Translations under genes and position numbers: made by a program | Notes under the pieces: model-generated | Database searches by the model: none | What the model saw: only the letters and a program-made list of their open reading frames with translations | What the model was told of the DNA's origin: nothing | From: Planctomycetota bacterium | GTDB lineage: Bacteria; Planctomycetota; Phycisphaerae; Sedimentisphaerales; Anaerobacaceae | Assembly (NCBI GenBank): GCA_019456255.1 | Contig: VRUG01000013.1 | Span: 1 to 64,000, forward strand | Direction of reading: 5' to 3' | Length of the DNA stretch: 64,000 nt | Shown here: positions 24,335-32,168 of the stretch, piece by piece | Layout of the letters: each line of letters begins with the position of its first letter | Position numbering within the stretch: position 1 is the first letter of the stretch

Positions 24335-25492
24335 TTATACGATTCTGCGGAGGTATGGGATTTTCATGAGTACTTTTGTGATTTTGTAGCAAATAACGAT
24401 AGTCATCCAACTCATAATAGGTATTGCTATGAGTGCGAGTAGGCCGTCGACATCTGGTTTTTTGTCTACGCCGTAATATCCTACAATTCTTCTAATTACT
24501 TCAAGAACGAACGGGTGCAGGACATATATTCCCATGGTTGCGGGCATAGTTCTTTTTACCATGTTCATGAACATACCCTTTTCGGGCCGGGTCGGTCCCC
24601 AGATTCGGTAGCCCATCAGGAATGTCGCAATCGAGAAAATAATTACCGGCGGAAGCAGTTGGTGGTAGAAGATGCTGTCCCTTCCGGTATCGAGCCAACT
24701 TCCCCACATCTTTACATAGAAGAACGCACCGAAGAAAACCACGGCGAAGCTGACAATCATAGCGATGGTGCAATAGGTTAGGTTTATTTTTTTTCTTTCA
24801 ATAAGGGTAAGCTCGTAACCAAGGAGATAGTATCCCAGATAAGGTATGCTTTCGAGGAAGATGAAATGCCGGTCCTGTCGATATATGTGATTAAAGATTT
24901 CTGCAACGACTCCGAGTGCCATCATAAGGATTGCGATTTTGATTCTTTTATTTCTTGGGGTGTTTCTGACATATGTTCTGAGGAATGGGGTGAGGAAATA
25001 AAATCCAAGTGCTACATATAAATACCACATGTGGTAATATATTCTTACTTCGACGATGTCTGTGAGCAGCGCTTTTGCTGTCACTTTCCCGCCGTAAAAG
25101 ATGTCAGCTAAAAAAAGTACCTTGAAGAGAGTGTAAAAAATCGACCAGAAAAGGATTGGTACCAGAATTCTTTTTGTTCTTTTTTTGAAAAAAACTTTTG
25201 CGGTTTCCTGTTTTGCCGGGTCGAGTAAGGCGGCACTTGAAACGAAAATAAAAATAGGCAGGCAAAATCTTATAGCGGAGTTGTAAAAAGTGGCTATTGA
25301 CCAGTCGATTGACCATCTGCCGTCGACTAATGGCGGGAAAGTATAAATCATCCATGCAGAGACGTGCCCTATGACCACAGCAAATGCGGCGAATGTCCGC
25401 AATACGTCAAAGTAGTAGATTTTTGCGGGTGTGGTCCCTGGCTGTGATGGTTGAAGCTGATTTTCTATTTGCGCAATCCTTGTAATGAAAAT
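24335..25492 (-). CDS. Acyltransferase family 3 membrane protein (OafA-like)
   Basis: About ten membrane helices. The early part has 'AAFAVVIGHVSAWM' (catalytic-type His) and 'FVSSAALL', typical of acyltransferase-3 proteins that O-acylate surface glycans. The first TTG is at 25402, but the frame stays open to 25528 and encodes 'KIYYFDVLRTF', which matches the conserved family start (Y-x-D-x-R). No ATG, GTG or TTG lies in that extension. The best start is ATT 25492, with AGAGG 7 nt upstream; CTG 25525 is another option. Acceptor unknown. Confidence 0.75.
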   Translation of the reverse strand: MFITRIAQIENQLQPSQPGTTPAKIYYFDVLRTFAAFAVVIGHVSAWMIYTFPPLVDGRWSIDWSIATFYNSAIRFCLPIFIFVSSAALLDPAKQETAKVFFKKRTKRILVPILFWSIFYTLFKVLFLADIFYGGKVTAKALLTDIVEVRIYYHMWYLYVALGFYFLTPFLRTYVRNTPRNKRIKIAILMMALGVVAEIFNHIYRQDRHFIFLESIPYLGYYLLGYELTLIERKKINLTYCTIAMIVSFAVVFFGAFFYVKMWGSWLDTGRDSIFYHQLLPPVIIFSIATFLMGYRIWGPTRPEKGMFMNMVKRTMPATMGIYVLHPFVLEVIRRIVGYYGVDKKPDVDGLLALIAIPIMSWMTIVICYKITKVLMKIPYLRRIV

Positions 25493-25581
25493 ACTATGAC
25501 CTCTAAGAACATCCTTGTAAGGCAGTGATTATACGGTTTGGGTAGTGATATTCAACTAAAAATCGTTTGGGTTAAATTTAC

Positions 25582-25609
25582 TTGATAGAAACGGTTACTG
25601 GTATATAAT
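25582..25609 (+). promoter_or_regulatory. Promoter of pdxJ-dapA
   Basis: TTGATA (25582-25587), a 16-nt spacer and a perfect TATAAT (25604-25609). Transcription would begin near 25616, so the earlier in-frame TTG at 25609 cannot be the start of pdxJ. Confidence 0.65.
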
Positions 25610-25635
25610 TGCTGATGTTTTTAACGGAAAGAAAG

Positions 25636-26382
25636 ATGACTGAACTAAGTGTTAATATAAATAAAATCGCATTGCTTCGCAATCAGCGGGATATCGGTAT
25701 CCCTGATGTGACCGGTGCTTCGCGGAGGATTATCGAAGCTGGTGCTTATGGTATTACGGTTCATCCGCGTCCCGATGAGCGTCATATCCGATATTCGGAT
25801 GTTTACGAGCTGGCAAAGATGGTGACGGTTGAATTCAATATTGAGGGTAATCCTTTTACGGGTAGATACATGGAGATAGTCAGCGATGTCAGGCCTACGC
25901 AGGCGACGCTGGTTCCTGATGACCCCGGCGCCAGTACATCGGACCATGGTTGGGACCTGGAAGCTAATGGTGAAAGGCTGATACCGATTATAAAGCAACT
26001 GAAAGACAATGGTATTCGGGTGAGTCTTTTTATGGACGCGGTAGTGGAAGTTATGAAGGTTGCGAAACAAATCGGTGCCGACCGGGTCGAGCTTTATACC
26101 GAACCTTACGCTACCGCTTTTAGAGAAGAGAAAAACTTCGAGCAGACTTTGCAAGCGTATGTTGAGGCAGCGCGGGCGGCTATGGATGAGGGGCTTGGTA
26201 TAAATGCAGGTCACGACCTGAATCTGGATAATCTCGGCAAGTTCTGCGGCGAGGTTCCGGGCGTTTTGGAGGTGTCGATAGGTCATGCTCTGATTGGAGA
26301 TGCACTGGATATAGGCCTAAGTGCTGCGGTGGAGGCTTACTTGAAAATTCTTAGTGATACGAAATCAAAAATAAATTCATAA
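25636..26382 (+). CDS. pdxJ: Pyridoxine 5'-phosphate synthase
   Basis: 248 residues. Family motifs are clear: 'LSVNINKIALLRNQR', 'GITVHPRPDERHI', 'FNIEGNP', 'ATLVPDDPG', and 'GINAGHDLNLDNL' with the phosphate-binding end 'EVSIGHALIGDAL'. It condenses 1-deoxyxylulose-5-phosphate with 3-amino-2-oxopropyl phosphate to form PNP, the vitamin B6 precursor. ATG 25636 has GGAAAG upstream. dapA begins 12 nt after its stop. Confidence 0.96.
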   Translation: MTELSVNINKIALLRNQRDIGIPDVTGASRRIIEAGAYGITVHPRPDERHIRYSDVYELAKMVTVEFNIEGNPFTGRYMEIVSDVRPTQATLVPDDPGASTSDHGWDLEANGERLIPIIKQLKDNGIRVSLFMDAVVEVMKVAKQIGADRVELYTEPYATAFREEKNFEQTLQAYVEAARAAMDEGLGINAGHDLNLDNLGKFCGEVPGVLEVSIGHALIGDALDIGLSAAVEAYLKILSDTKSKINS

Positions 26383-26394
26383 AAGGAGATTGAG

Positions 26395-27270
26395 ATGTTT
26401 ACAGGTGCGATGGTAGCATTAGTTACGCCCTTCCGTGATGGTGAGATTGATTTTAAAACACTCGAAGAGCTGATAGAGTTTCAATTGGAAAGCGGAATCG
26501 ACGGGATAGTGCCTGTCGGGACGACTGGCGAATCTCCGACTCTTAGTCACAGCGAACATAAGAAAGTAATTGAGCGTGTTACCAAAGTGGTCAAGGGCAG
26601 GTGTCCTGTGATTGTTGGTGCCGGCTCGAACAGTACCGCTGAAGCAATCGAGCTTAGCGCTTATGCTAAAAAGGTGGGCGCCGACGCAACGCTGCAGGTT
26701 TGTCCGTACTATAACAAGCCGACCCAGAGCGGTTTCTATCAGCACTTCAAGGCTATCGCAGAAGAAGTTGACCTTCCGATTGTGCTTTATAACATTCCCG
26801 GTCGTTGCGGCGGGACAGGCCTGACGGCTGATACGGTGGCGCGTCTTTCTGAAATCGAAAACATCGTGGCGATAAAAGAAGCGACGGGCAGTCTGGATAT
26901 GGCAAGCAGTGTCGCTACCAGCTGTGACATCACAATTATCTCAGGGGATGATTCACTTACGCTGCCGATATGCTCTGTGGGAGGTAAAGGTGTTATCAGT
27001 GTGGTTGCTAATATCGTACCAGCTGATGTGAAAGCGATGACCGATTTGATTTTGTCTGGTGACTTAGTCACTGCGAGAAAATGGCACAACAAATTATTTG
27101 AGTTAAGCAAAAACATGCTTGGCCTTGCGACGAATCCGATTCCACTTAAAGCTGCAATGGGTATGCTTGGTATGGCTTCGGCAGAATTGCGGCTGCCTAT
27201 GACTCCACTTGGAGAAAAGAAAAAGGCAGTGCTTAAACAAACTTTAGCTGATTACGGTTTGTTTGAATAA
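26395..27270 (+). CDS. dapA: 4-hydroxy-tetrahydrodipicolinate synthase
   Basis: 291 residues. Signature segments: 'VPVGTTGESPTLSHSEH', the Tyr in 'LYNIPGR', and the Schiff-base Lys in 'IVAIKEATGS'. It condenses pyruvate with aspartate semialdehyde in lysine and diaminopimelate synthesis. AAGGAG lies upstream of ATG 26395. It is probably co-transcribed with pdxJ; the aspartate pathway genes hom and lysC are elsewhere in the window. Confidence 0.97.
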   Translation: MFTGAMVALVTPFRDGEIDFKTLEELIEFQLESGIDGIVPVGTTGESPTLSHSEHKKVIERVTKVVKGRCPVIVGAGSNSTAEAIELSAYAKKVGADATLQVCPYYNKPTQSGFYQHFKAIAEEVDLPIVLYNIPGRCGGTGLTADTVARLSEIENIVAIKEATGSLDMASSVATSCDITIISGDDSLTLPICSVGGKGVISVVANIVPADVKAMTDLILSGDLVTARKWHNKLFELSKNMLGLATNPIPLKAAMGMLGMASAELRLPMTPLGEKKKAVLKQTLADYGLFE

Positions 27271-27276
27271 AAGCTT

Positions 27277-28392
27277 TTATCTTTTTAGCCAGTCCTGCAC
27301 TTCACGATAGAGTTGGAGTGTTTCGTTGACCATAGTACTGACCTGGTGATTTTTCCGCAGATTCTGTTGTGCGTTTTGAGCTAACTGTTTTGAATGCTCA
27401 TGTTTGTCGAATAAGTGTTTCAACTGGCTATAAATGTCAAGCTCGTCGTTGGGGTCAAAGAAGGCGCAGGTTTTTCCATCGATAAGCAAATCATTTGTAT
27501 CACCTTTGCATGCAGCTACGACGGCTCCGACACTCATTGCTTCGAGCATCATCGGATTGAATGAATCGCTTATGACCGGCTGAACAAATATATCCCCCGC
27601 GGCGAGTACCGAGCGCCATGGTGCCCGGCGAGGTACATTAATGACGATATTCAAAAGTCCCAGTGTTTTCAGTTTATCCTGCAATTGTTTATCGCTGCCC
27701 TGTCCGCTTATTATGACCAGCATAAATTCATAACCATCTACAACCAGATGCTTGACGGCGCTAAGGAGTTTATCGAATCCTGGTTCATTTTTAGCCGGTG
27801 CGAAGGTTACAATACTTGCCATGCGAGACAAGTCACTAAAGCAATTTGGGCTATCGGCGGTAAATGTGCCCATGTTTATTTTTTGTATTCTATCTGCAAT
27901 TCTCGGATAGGTTTGCTGCACCTTTAGAGTGACCGCCTCTGCAGATGTGATAATTTTTGCACATCTCTTGGTAGAGATGGAAATCTTAGTGAGTTTTTTC
28001 TGTAGAGAATTAATACTGAGTACATATGGTATCGCCAGCTGCTTTGCCAGGTTTCGCGTTAGCAATGCTTTGCTCTGAGAGATACAGTGGAGTAGTGTGG
28101 GCTGAAATTTTTTAAGTTTTTCAAGTAATATCCTTCTGTTTTGCCATCCCATAAAAGGTATATCAAAGACCGGGTGTCTAATAATGAGATTTCGCGGCAT
28201 TGTAATTGCTTTGATATCACAGTCGGGTCTACATATCAGGGCAGAGGAAATTGAAACATCGGCCAATCCGGCAAGTAGATGCTTTAGTGCTATACCGTAT
28301 TCGCTAACCGTATCATTCGACACAATCAGTACAGGCCTAACATCTTTCGGCAGGTCCTTTTGCTGGGTATATTCCGATTGCTCTTTATTCAT
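27277..28392 (-). CDS. Glycosyltransferase family 4 protein
   Basis: 371 residues. The C-terminal GT-B half shows 'VTFAPAKNEPGFDKLLSAV' and 'AGDIFVQPVISDSFNPMMLE' (the E-x7-E-type donor site), then 'AMSVGAVVAAC'. The N-terminal half has a degenerate start, 'PVLIVSNDTVSEYGIALKHL'. Donor and acceptor sugars are unknown; surface polysaccharide is the usual role. It converges with dapA, only 6 nt apart. Confidence 0.8.
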   Translation of the reverse strand: MNKEQSEYTQQKDLPKDVRPVLIVSNDTVSEYGIALKHLLAGLADVSISSALICRPDCDIKAITMPRNLIIRHPVFDIPFMGWQNRRILLEKLKKFQPTLLHCISQSKALLTRNLAKQLAIPYVLSINSLQKKLTKISISTKRCAKIITSAEAVTLKVQQTYPRIADRIQKINMGTFTADSPNCFSDLSRMASIVTFAPAKNEPGFDKLLSAVKHLVVDGYEFMLVIISGQGSDKQLQDKLKTLGLLNIVINVPRRAPWRSVLAAGDIFVQPVISDSFNPMMLEAMSVGAVVAACKGDTNDLLIDGKTCAFFDPNDELDIYSQLKHLFDKHEHSKQLAQNAQQNLRKNHQVSTMVNETLQLYREVQDWLKR

Positions 28393-28574
28393 GCTTAATC
28401 CCGGTATTTTGCTCTTTTTGCGTTTAGCATGGAAATCTTATCTTAAAAGCTCGTAAGATGCTATTACAAAAAATAAAACTTGTTTTTAGTATTAAAAATT
28501 GCGTGCATCGACTTTTTTTATATATTTCCCTAAACAAATAGTATGCAGTTGGTCGTATAGAGCGCATTGTAATC

Positions 28575-28602
28575 TTGACAACACAGTTAAATATGTTATA
28601 TT
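28575..28602 (+). promoter_or_regulatory. Promoter of the metallophosphoesterase gene
   Basis: TTGACA (28575-28580), a 16-nt spacer and TATATT (28597-28602). Transcription would start just before the AGGAGG at 28612. Confidence 0.6.
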
Positions 28603-28628
28603 CATTGGCTAAGGAGGCCGGGTAAAAA

Positions 28629-29498
28629 CTGGAAAAAAGAAAAATTAGACATTGGAATAGATACCTCAAAGGTGCCTCATTAGGCAATCTTGGTTTCTGC
28701 ACATCATGGGCGGTTGACCACAAGCACGGTACAGCTCCTGAGTGGATTGAAGTCGTTGAAACTGATTTGCATCTTTCCGAACTTCCCAAAAGCCTTCGCG
28801 GCAAACGTATTGTGCACATCTCTGACCTTCATTGCAGCCGAACAGTCAGCTCGAAATATCTCATCCATTGCGTTGAAAGAATCAACCTTCTTGATGCTGA
28901 TATTGTCGTAATGACCGGCGATTTTGTTACTCACGATATCTATGGGAAATTTAGAGATAAGGTTGCGAAGGTCGTTGGGAAAATCCAAAGCAAGCACGGC
29001 ACTTTCGCGTGTCTGGGCAATCATGACTACGGTATCGGGTCGGTGTTCCGCATGAATAGGAAAGATATGCTATACCGTCTTATTGACGGCTTTGAGGCGT
29101 GCGGAGTTAAGATGCTGCGAAATGAATCCACTGCTATCGAAATCGACGGGAAATCCTTGTGGCTTGTGGGTCTTGGTGACCTTTGGGCAAAAGACTTCCA
29201 TCCTGAAAAGGCCTTCGCCGATGTTCCTAAAGATTTTCCGGTAATAACTCTTGCGCACAATCCTGAGACTGCGATGCACTTAGATTCATATCCGGCAGAT
29301 GTATGTTTGAGCGGCCATACGCATGGCACGCGAACCAAGTTTGAACCTTCTCCTGGTTGGAAACTTCAGAAAAGAAACTTTCACGCGGGCTTTTATAAAG
29401 TCGGTAAGCAAAAGCTTTATGTGAATCGCGGTCTGGGTCGGCTCGGGCAGTTTCTCTTTAGCGTTCGACCGGAGATTACTGTGTTTACTTTAAAGTAG
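28629..29498 (+). CDS. Calcineurin-like metallophosphoesterase
   Basis: Metal-binding motifs are complete: 'IVHISDLHCSR' (D-x-H), 'VVMTGDFVT' (GD), 'CLGNHDYG' (GNHD) and 'CLSGHTHG' (GHxH). The first TTG is 28767, but that would cut off the usual lead-in. The frame extends upstream through 'APEWIEVVETDLHLSELPKS' to an in-frame stop just before 28626. The best start is CTG 28629, which has a perfect AGGAGG 11 nt upstream and gives 289 residues. It resembles YkuE/YaeI-type enzymes acting on lipids or nucleotides; substrate unknown. Confidence 0.82.
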   Translation: MEKRKIRHWNRYLKGASLGNLGFCTSWAVDHKHGTAPEWIEVVETDLHLSELPKSLRGKRIVHISDLHCSRTVSSKYLIHCVERINLLDADIVVMTGDFVTHDIYGKFRDKVAKVVGKIQSKHGTFACLGNHDYGIGSVFRMNRKDMLYRLIDGFEACGVKMLRNESTAIEIDGKSLWLVGLGDLWAKDFHPEKAFADVPKDFPVITLAHNPETAMHLDSYPADVCLSGHTHGTRTKFEPSPGWKLQKRNFHAGFYKVGKQKLYVNRGLGRLGQFLFSVRPEITVFTLK

Positions 29499-29532
29499 TT
29501 TTGATTTTCGGGTTTCGATTTTAAAGTTTAGT

Positions 29533-29985
29533 TTAGTCTTCCATCAAAACTTCGTCATCGTATTCAATTTCGAATCTAAGTTTATGTTTTGCTTCCTCCT
29601 GCGCCAGTGTCAGGAACATTTGCTTTGTTTGTTCTGTTCGCGACAGTTCTGCCATATCGCAGTAAAGTCTATAAGCTGCCTTTTCCCTGTTCATCGCAAC
29701 CAGTAATACATCGGCGTAGATCATGTCACTTTGGGGTACAACTTCTACAAGGTAGTCAGCTATTTTTAATCCATGGACTTCTTCGGTGTCTATTTCAATC
29801 TCGCCATGCTTTAGTGCCTGCAGTTTCATTTTATGTCCGAGCTCTTCGATAGCAAACCCTTTAAAGACCTCTGCCATCTGGGGCGTAGCCATTTTCTCTG
29901 CCAGCACTTCGTAAAAATCATGCGCCTCCTGCTCTCTTTCAATCGCAAAGTCCAGCACGGTTTGTACATTCTCAAATTTTTTCAT
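29533..29985 (-). CDS. Rubrerythrin/ferritin-like di-iron protein
   Basis: 150 residues, a four-helix bundle. The diiron pattern appears as two E...ExxH-like pairs: 'EREQEAHDFYE' with 'EELGHK', and 'NREKAAYRLY' with 'QEEAKHK'. There is no rubredoxin domain. Such proteins detoxify peroxide or store iron in anaerobes. It is transcribed alone and converges with the metallophosphoesterase gene. Confidence 0.85.
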   Translation of the reverse strand: MKKFENVQTVLDFAIEREQEAHDFYEVLAEKMATPQMAEVFKGFAIEELGHKMKLQALKHGEIEIDTEEVHGLKIADYLVEVVPQSDMIYADVLLVAMNREKAAYRLYCDMAELSRTEQTKQMFLTLAQEEAKHKLRFEIEYDDEVLMED

Positions 29986-30289
29986 CTTTTGCCCCTTCTG
30001 TTTTTTCAGTTTTGATTTAAAAAGCAGCTTATTTCCTTAAAATCTATTATAAACTCCCCCCTCTACATTCTCAAGCCTTTGTTTATGGCTTAGTTGTTCA
30101 TCGGCAAAATCGGGTAAGACCTTTGTCATTTCTTTTTTTTACCGAATCGGGGAGTTTAAGATAGAGGTGATATGCCTCTATTTCTCCCTTAATTGGAAAA
30201 AGCTTTTGACATAAGTACCCTTTGGTGCTCTAATTTTGGTGGTATCTGGAGAAAGAGTTAATCGTGAACAGATGTGGTCAGGAGAGCAA
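29986..30289. other. 304-bp divergent intergenic region
   Basis: No gene seen. It holds a 7-bp-arm hairpin ATAGAGG/CCTCTAT near 30161-30181 and the promoter at 30206-30234 for the rightward gene. Confidence 0.5.
30206..30234 (+). promoter_or_regulatory. Promoter of the DUF6941-like gene
   Basis: TTGACA (30206-30211), a 17-nt spacer and TCTAAT (30229-30234). It lies about 55 nt before ATG 30290 and after the hairpin at 30161-30181. Confidence 0.6.
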
Positions 30290-30694
30290 ATGGAAATTGA
30301 AGCGTTCCTTTTATGTGACTGTGCAACCGATACGCAGGGCAAATTGAATGTTCTGGGTGCGTTTGACAGGATATTCACCAACCATGTGCCTTTTATATAT
30401 CCGGCTTGCACGATAGCGGCGAGGATTAGATTTTCGAAAATTGAAGAAGGCGTACACCGAATCAAGATCAATGTTATCGATGCTGACGGCAGACAAATCG
30501 GGCCTAAAGTTGAAAATAATATTACCGTGCGGATTTCCGAGGGTGAGGATTCGAGCGTTGCCAATCTGATTTTGAATATCCAGCGTATGAAGTTGGAACA
30601 CTACGGTGATTACCGTGTCGATTTAGCCATCGATGGAAGAGGAGAGGCATCGGCCCCACTGAAAGTCAGGGAAGTCCCCAAGCGACCATCCTAA
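30290..30694 (+). CDS. DUF6941-like protein
   Basis: 134 residues from ATG 30290, which has GGAGAG immediately upstream; the open frame reaches back to 30236. The pattern 'AFLLCDCATDTQGKLNVLGA' then 'DRIFTNHVPFIYP' and 'ITVRISEGED' matches small beta-sandwich proteins of the DUF6941 type. Function unknown. Assignment is from memory of the family pattern. Confidence 0.7.
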   Translation: MEIEAFLLCDCATDTQGKLNVLGAFDRIFTNHVPFIYPACTIAARIRFSKIEEGVHRIKINVIDADGRQIGPKVENNITVRISEGEDSSVANLILNIQRMKLEHYGDYRVDLAIDGRGEASAPLKVREVPKRPS

Positions 30695-30714
30695 GCAAAA
30701 TGAAGATACCAAAT

Positions 30715-31560
30715 TTACTTTAGTATCTGTTGCAATTTTTCGAACTCACCTTTTTTCATGTGGTAGCTATGCAGGTCATCGGGATATGAATTATTTTTGA
30801 CTTCATCATTATAAGCAGTTAAAGCTTTGATGGTTTCTGGTGCAAATTGGGCGTAGCTTTTTGCGAACTTTGGTTTTGGTCCGTCTATTAATCCGAGTAC
30901 ATCCGGAGCGATAAGAATCTGGCCATCACAATCTGGTCCTGCACCGCAGCTAATAACGGGAACATCAAATCGCTCGGTAATAATCTTTGAAACTTCTGCG
31001 GCGGTTCCTTCGAGCAATAAAAAACTTGCTCCGTTACGAATCATCTGCTCGGCGAGGTTAACCAATTCAACGGCCATCTCAGCGGTAGTGCCCTCGGCTT
31101 TTAGTTTTCCTGTTTTAGCGACCATTTGCGGCCTGATACCGATGTGCGCCATGACAGCCATGCCTGCATCACTGACAGCTTTTATGACATTAAGATATGG
31201 CTCGGAAGCTTCTATTTTTATCATCTGTACGCCGGCCTCGGTGACGAATCTTCCCGCGTTTTTGACTGCGTTGTTTACTCCAAGCTGATATGAGAGGAAC
31301 GGCATGTCGGCTACGAGGAACTTATCAGGAGCGGCCCTTCTGACGGCGGCGGTAATCGTTACCATGAAATCCATTGTTACCGGCAATGTGGAATCGAATC
31401 CGAGCATCATCTGTGCAGCGGAGTCTCCGACAAGAATCATCTCGATATCCGTTTTTGCGACAAGCTTTGCGGTAGTATAATCGTAGCAGCTGATAGCGGC
31501 AATTTTTCGCTTTTCGAGCCTAGCCTGTAATAACTGGGCAATTGTGATTTTCTCAATCAT
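30715..31560 (-). CDS. panB: 3-methyl-2-oxobutanoate hydroxymethyltransferase
   Basis: 281 residues. Family signatures: 'ISCYDYTTAKLV', 'ILVGDSAAQMMLG', 'FLVADMPFLSYQL', 'AHIGIRPQ' and 'GAGPDCDGQILIAPDVLG'. It transfers a hydroxymethyl group from methylene-THF to alpha-ketoisovalerate in pantothenate synthesis. I chose ATG 31560, which has AGGAA upstream, over TTG 31587. panC and panD are not in the window. Confidence 0.95.
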   Translation of the reverse strand: MIEKITIAQLLQARLEKRKIAAISCYDYTTAKLVAKTDIEMILVGDSAAQMMLGFDSTLPVTMDFMVTITAAVRRAAPDKFLVADMPFLSYQLGVNNAVKNAGRFVTEAGVQMIKIEASEPYLNVIKAVSDAGMAVMAHIGIRPQMVAKTGKLKAEGTTAEMAVELVNLAEQMIRNGASFLLLEGTAAEVSKIITERFDVPVISCGAGPDCDGQILIAPDVLGLIDGPKPKFAKSYAQFAPETIKALTAYNDEVKNNSYPDDLHSYHMKKGEFEKLQQILK

Positions 31561-31607
31561 TTTGGTGTTTCCTAAGTATTTAGCCAAAAACTAACAGTCT
31601 TACCGTT

Positions 31608-31636
31608 AAGATATTAGAAGTAAAATAGTTTAGCAA
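31608..31636 (-). promoter_or_regulatory. Promoter of panB
   Basis: On the minus strand TTGCTA (31631-31636), a 17-nt spacer and TATCTT (31608-31613), about 48 nt before ATG 31560. Confidence 0.5.
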
Positions 31637-31892
31637 GTGTAAAATGTATGGGTTTTTAGGCCAAAAACACCATTTTTGCATAAAAAGTGGTGAAAACACG
31701 AAAAAAAGTGCAAAAAAGCACAAAAATTTTGTACTTTATGGTTGCTTAAATAAAGAAAAGGAGTAATTTACGCGCGTAGCGGAAGTATTATTTAGCATAA
31801 TTATTAGAAATTTATTAAAGATTTTCTTGTTTGTTTTACGATGTAAGCAGATGGCAGGGATGTCCTATTATGGTAAAAACTAATTATGGTGA

Positions 31893-31920
31893 TTAAAAGC
31901 ACATAGCTGGTAATTATACT
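31893..31920 (+). promoter_or_regulatory. Possible promoter of the candidate small RNA
   Basis: TTAAAA (31893-31898), a 16-nt spacer and TATACT (31915-31920). Transcription would start at about 31926-31928. The -35 is weak (4 of 6). Confidence 0.3.
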
Positions 31921-31925
31921 AAATC

Positions 31926-31990
31926 TATAGGCTTTTCATCACCCTCCTCCGAAGTCAGGTTCTATTTTTTTTAGGAATCTGGCTTTTTTT
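31926..31990 (+). ncRNA. Candidate small RNA with C-rich anti-SD-like segment
   Basis: A transcript of about 65 nt would contain an unpaired CACCCTCCTCC (31940-31950), able to pair with AGGAGG ribosome-binding sites, followed by an intrinsic terminator. It has no open reading frame. It is not explained by a neighbouring gene, because the gene to its left is on the opposite strand and the next rightward gene starts 180 nt further on with its own promoter. Confidence 0.35.
31953..31990 (+). terminator. Intrinsic terminator
   Basis: An 11-bp stem (31953-31963 with 31974-31984, three G-T pairs) closes a 10-nt A/T loop and is followed by seven T (31984-31990). Confidence 0.65.
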
Positions 31991-32096
31991 GTATCCATTT
32001 CGGCGCCCCTTCGCAATAAGCATAACGTAGATAGACGCGTATGGCGAATTTCATAGCTTTTAAATTTGCGGCGATATAAACCATAGATGATTTTCT

Positions 32097-32125
32097 TTGA
32101 CTAAATTAACATGGGCGATTATTTT
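32097..32125 (+). promoter_or_regulatory. Promoter of the permease-EIIA fusion gene
   Basis: TTGACT (32097-32102), a 17-nt spacer and TATTTT (32120-32125). It gives a leader of about 37 nt with AAGGAAG before ATG 32169. Confidence 0.5.
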
Positions 32126-32168
32126 AGGGTCTGGTGGCATCGTAATTTAGGTTTATTTAAGGAAGCAG

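Larger units (their letters stand above)
31561..32168. other. 608-bp divergent intergenic region
   Basis: No protein gene. In order: the panB promoter (31608-31636, minus); an A/T-rich stretch with an imperfect hairpin CACCATTTTT/AAAAAGTGGTG near 31668-31694 and a smaller GTGC/GCAC hairpin; the candidate small RNA at about 31926-31990; and the permease promoter (32097-32125, plus). Confidence 0.6.

Noticed and set aside
31668-31694. Hairpin upstream of panB considered as a terminator or attenuator
   Set aside because: It lies upstream of the panB promoter, has an imperfect A/T stem and no gene reads into it.
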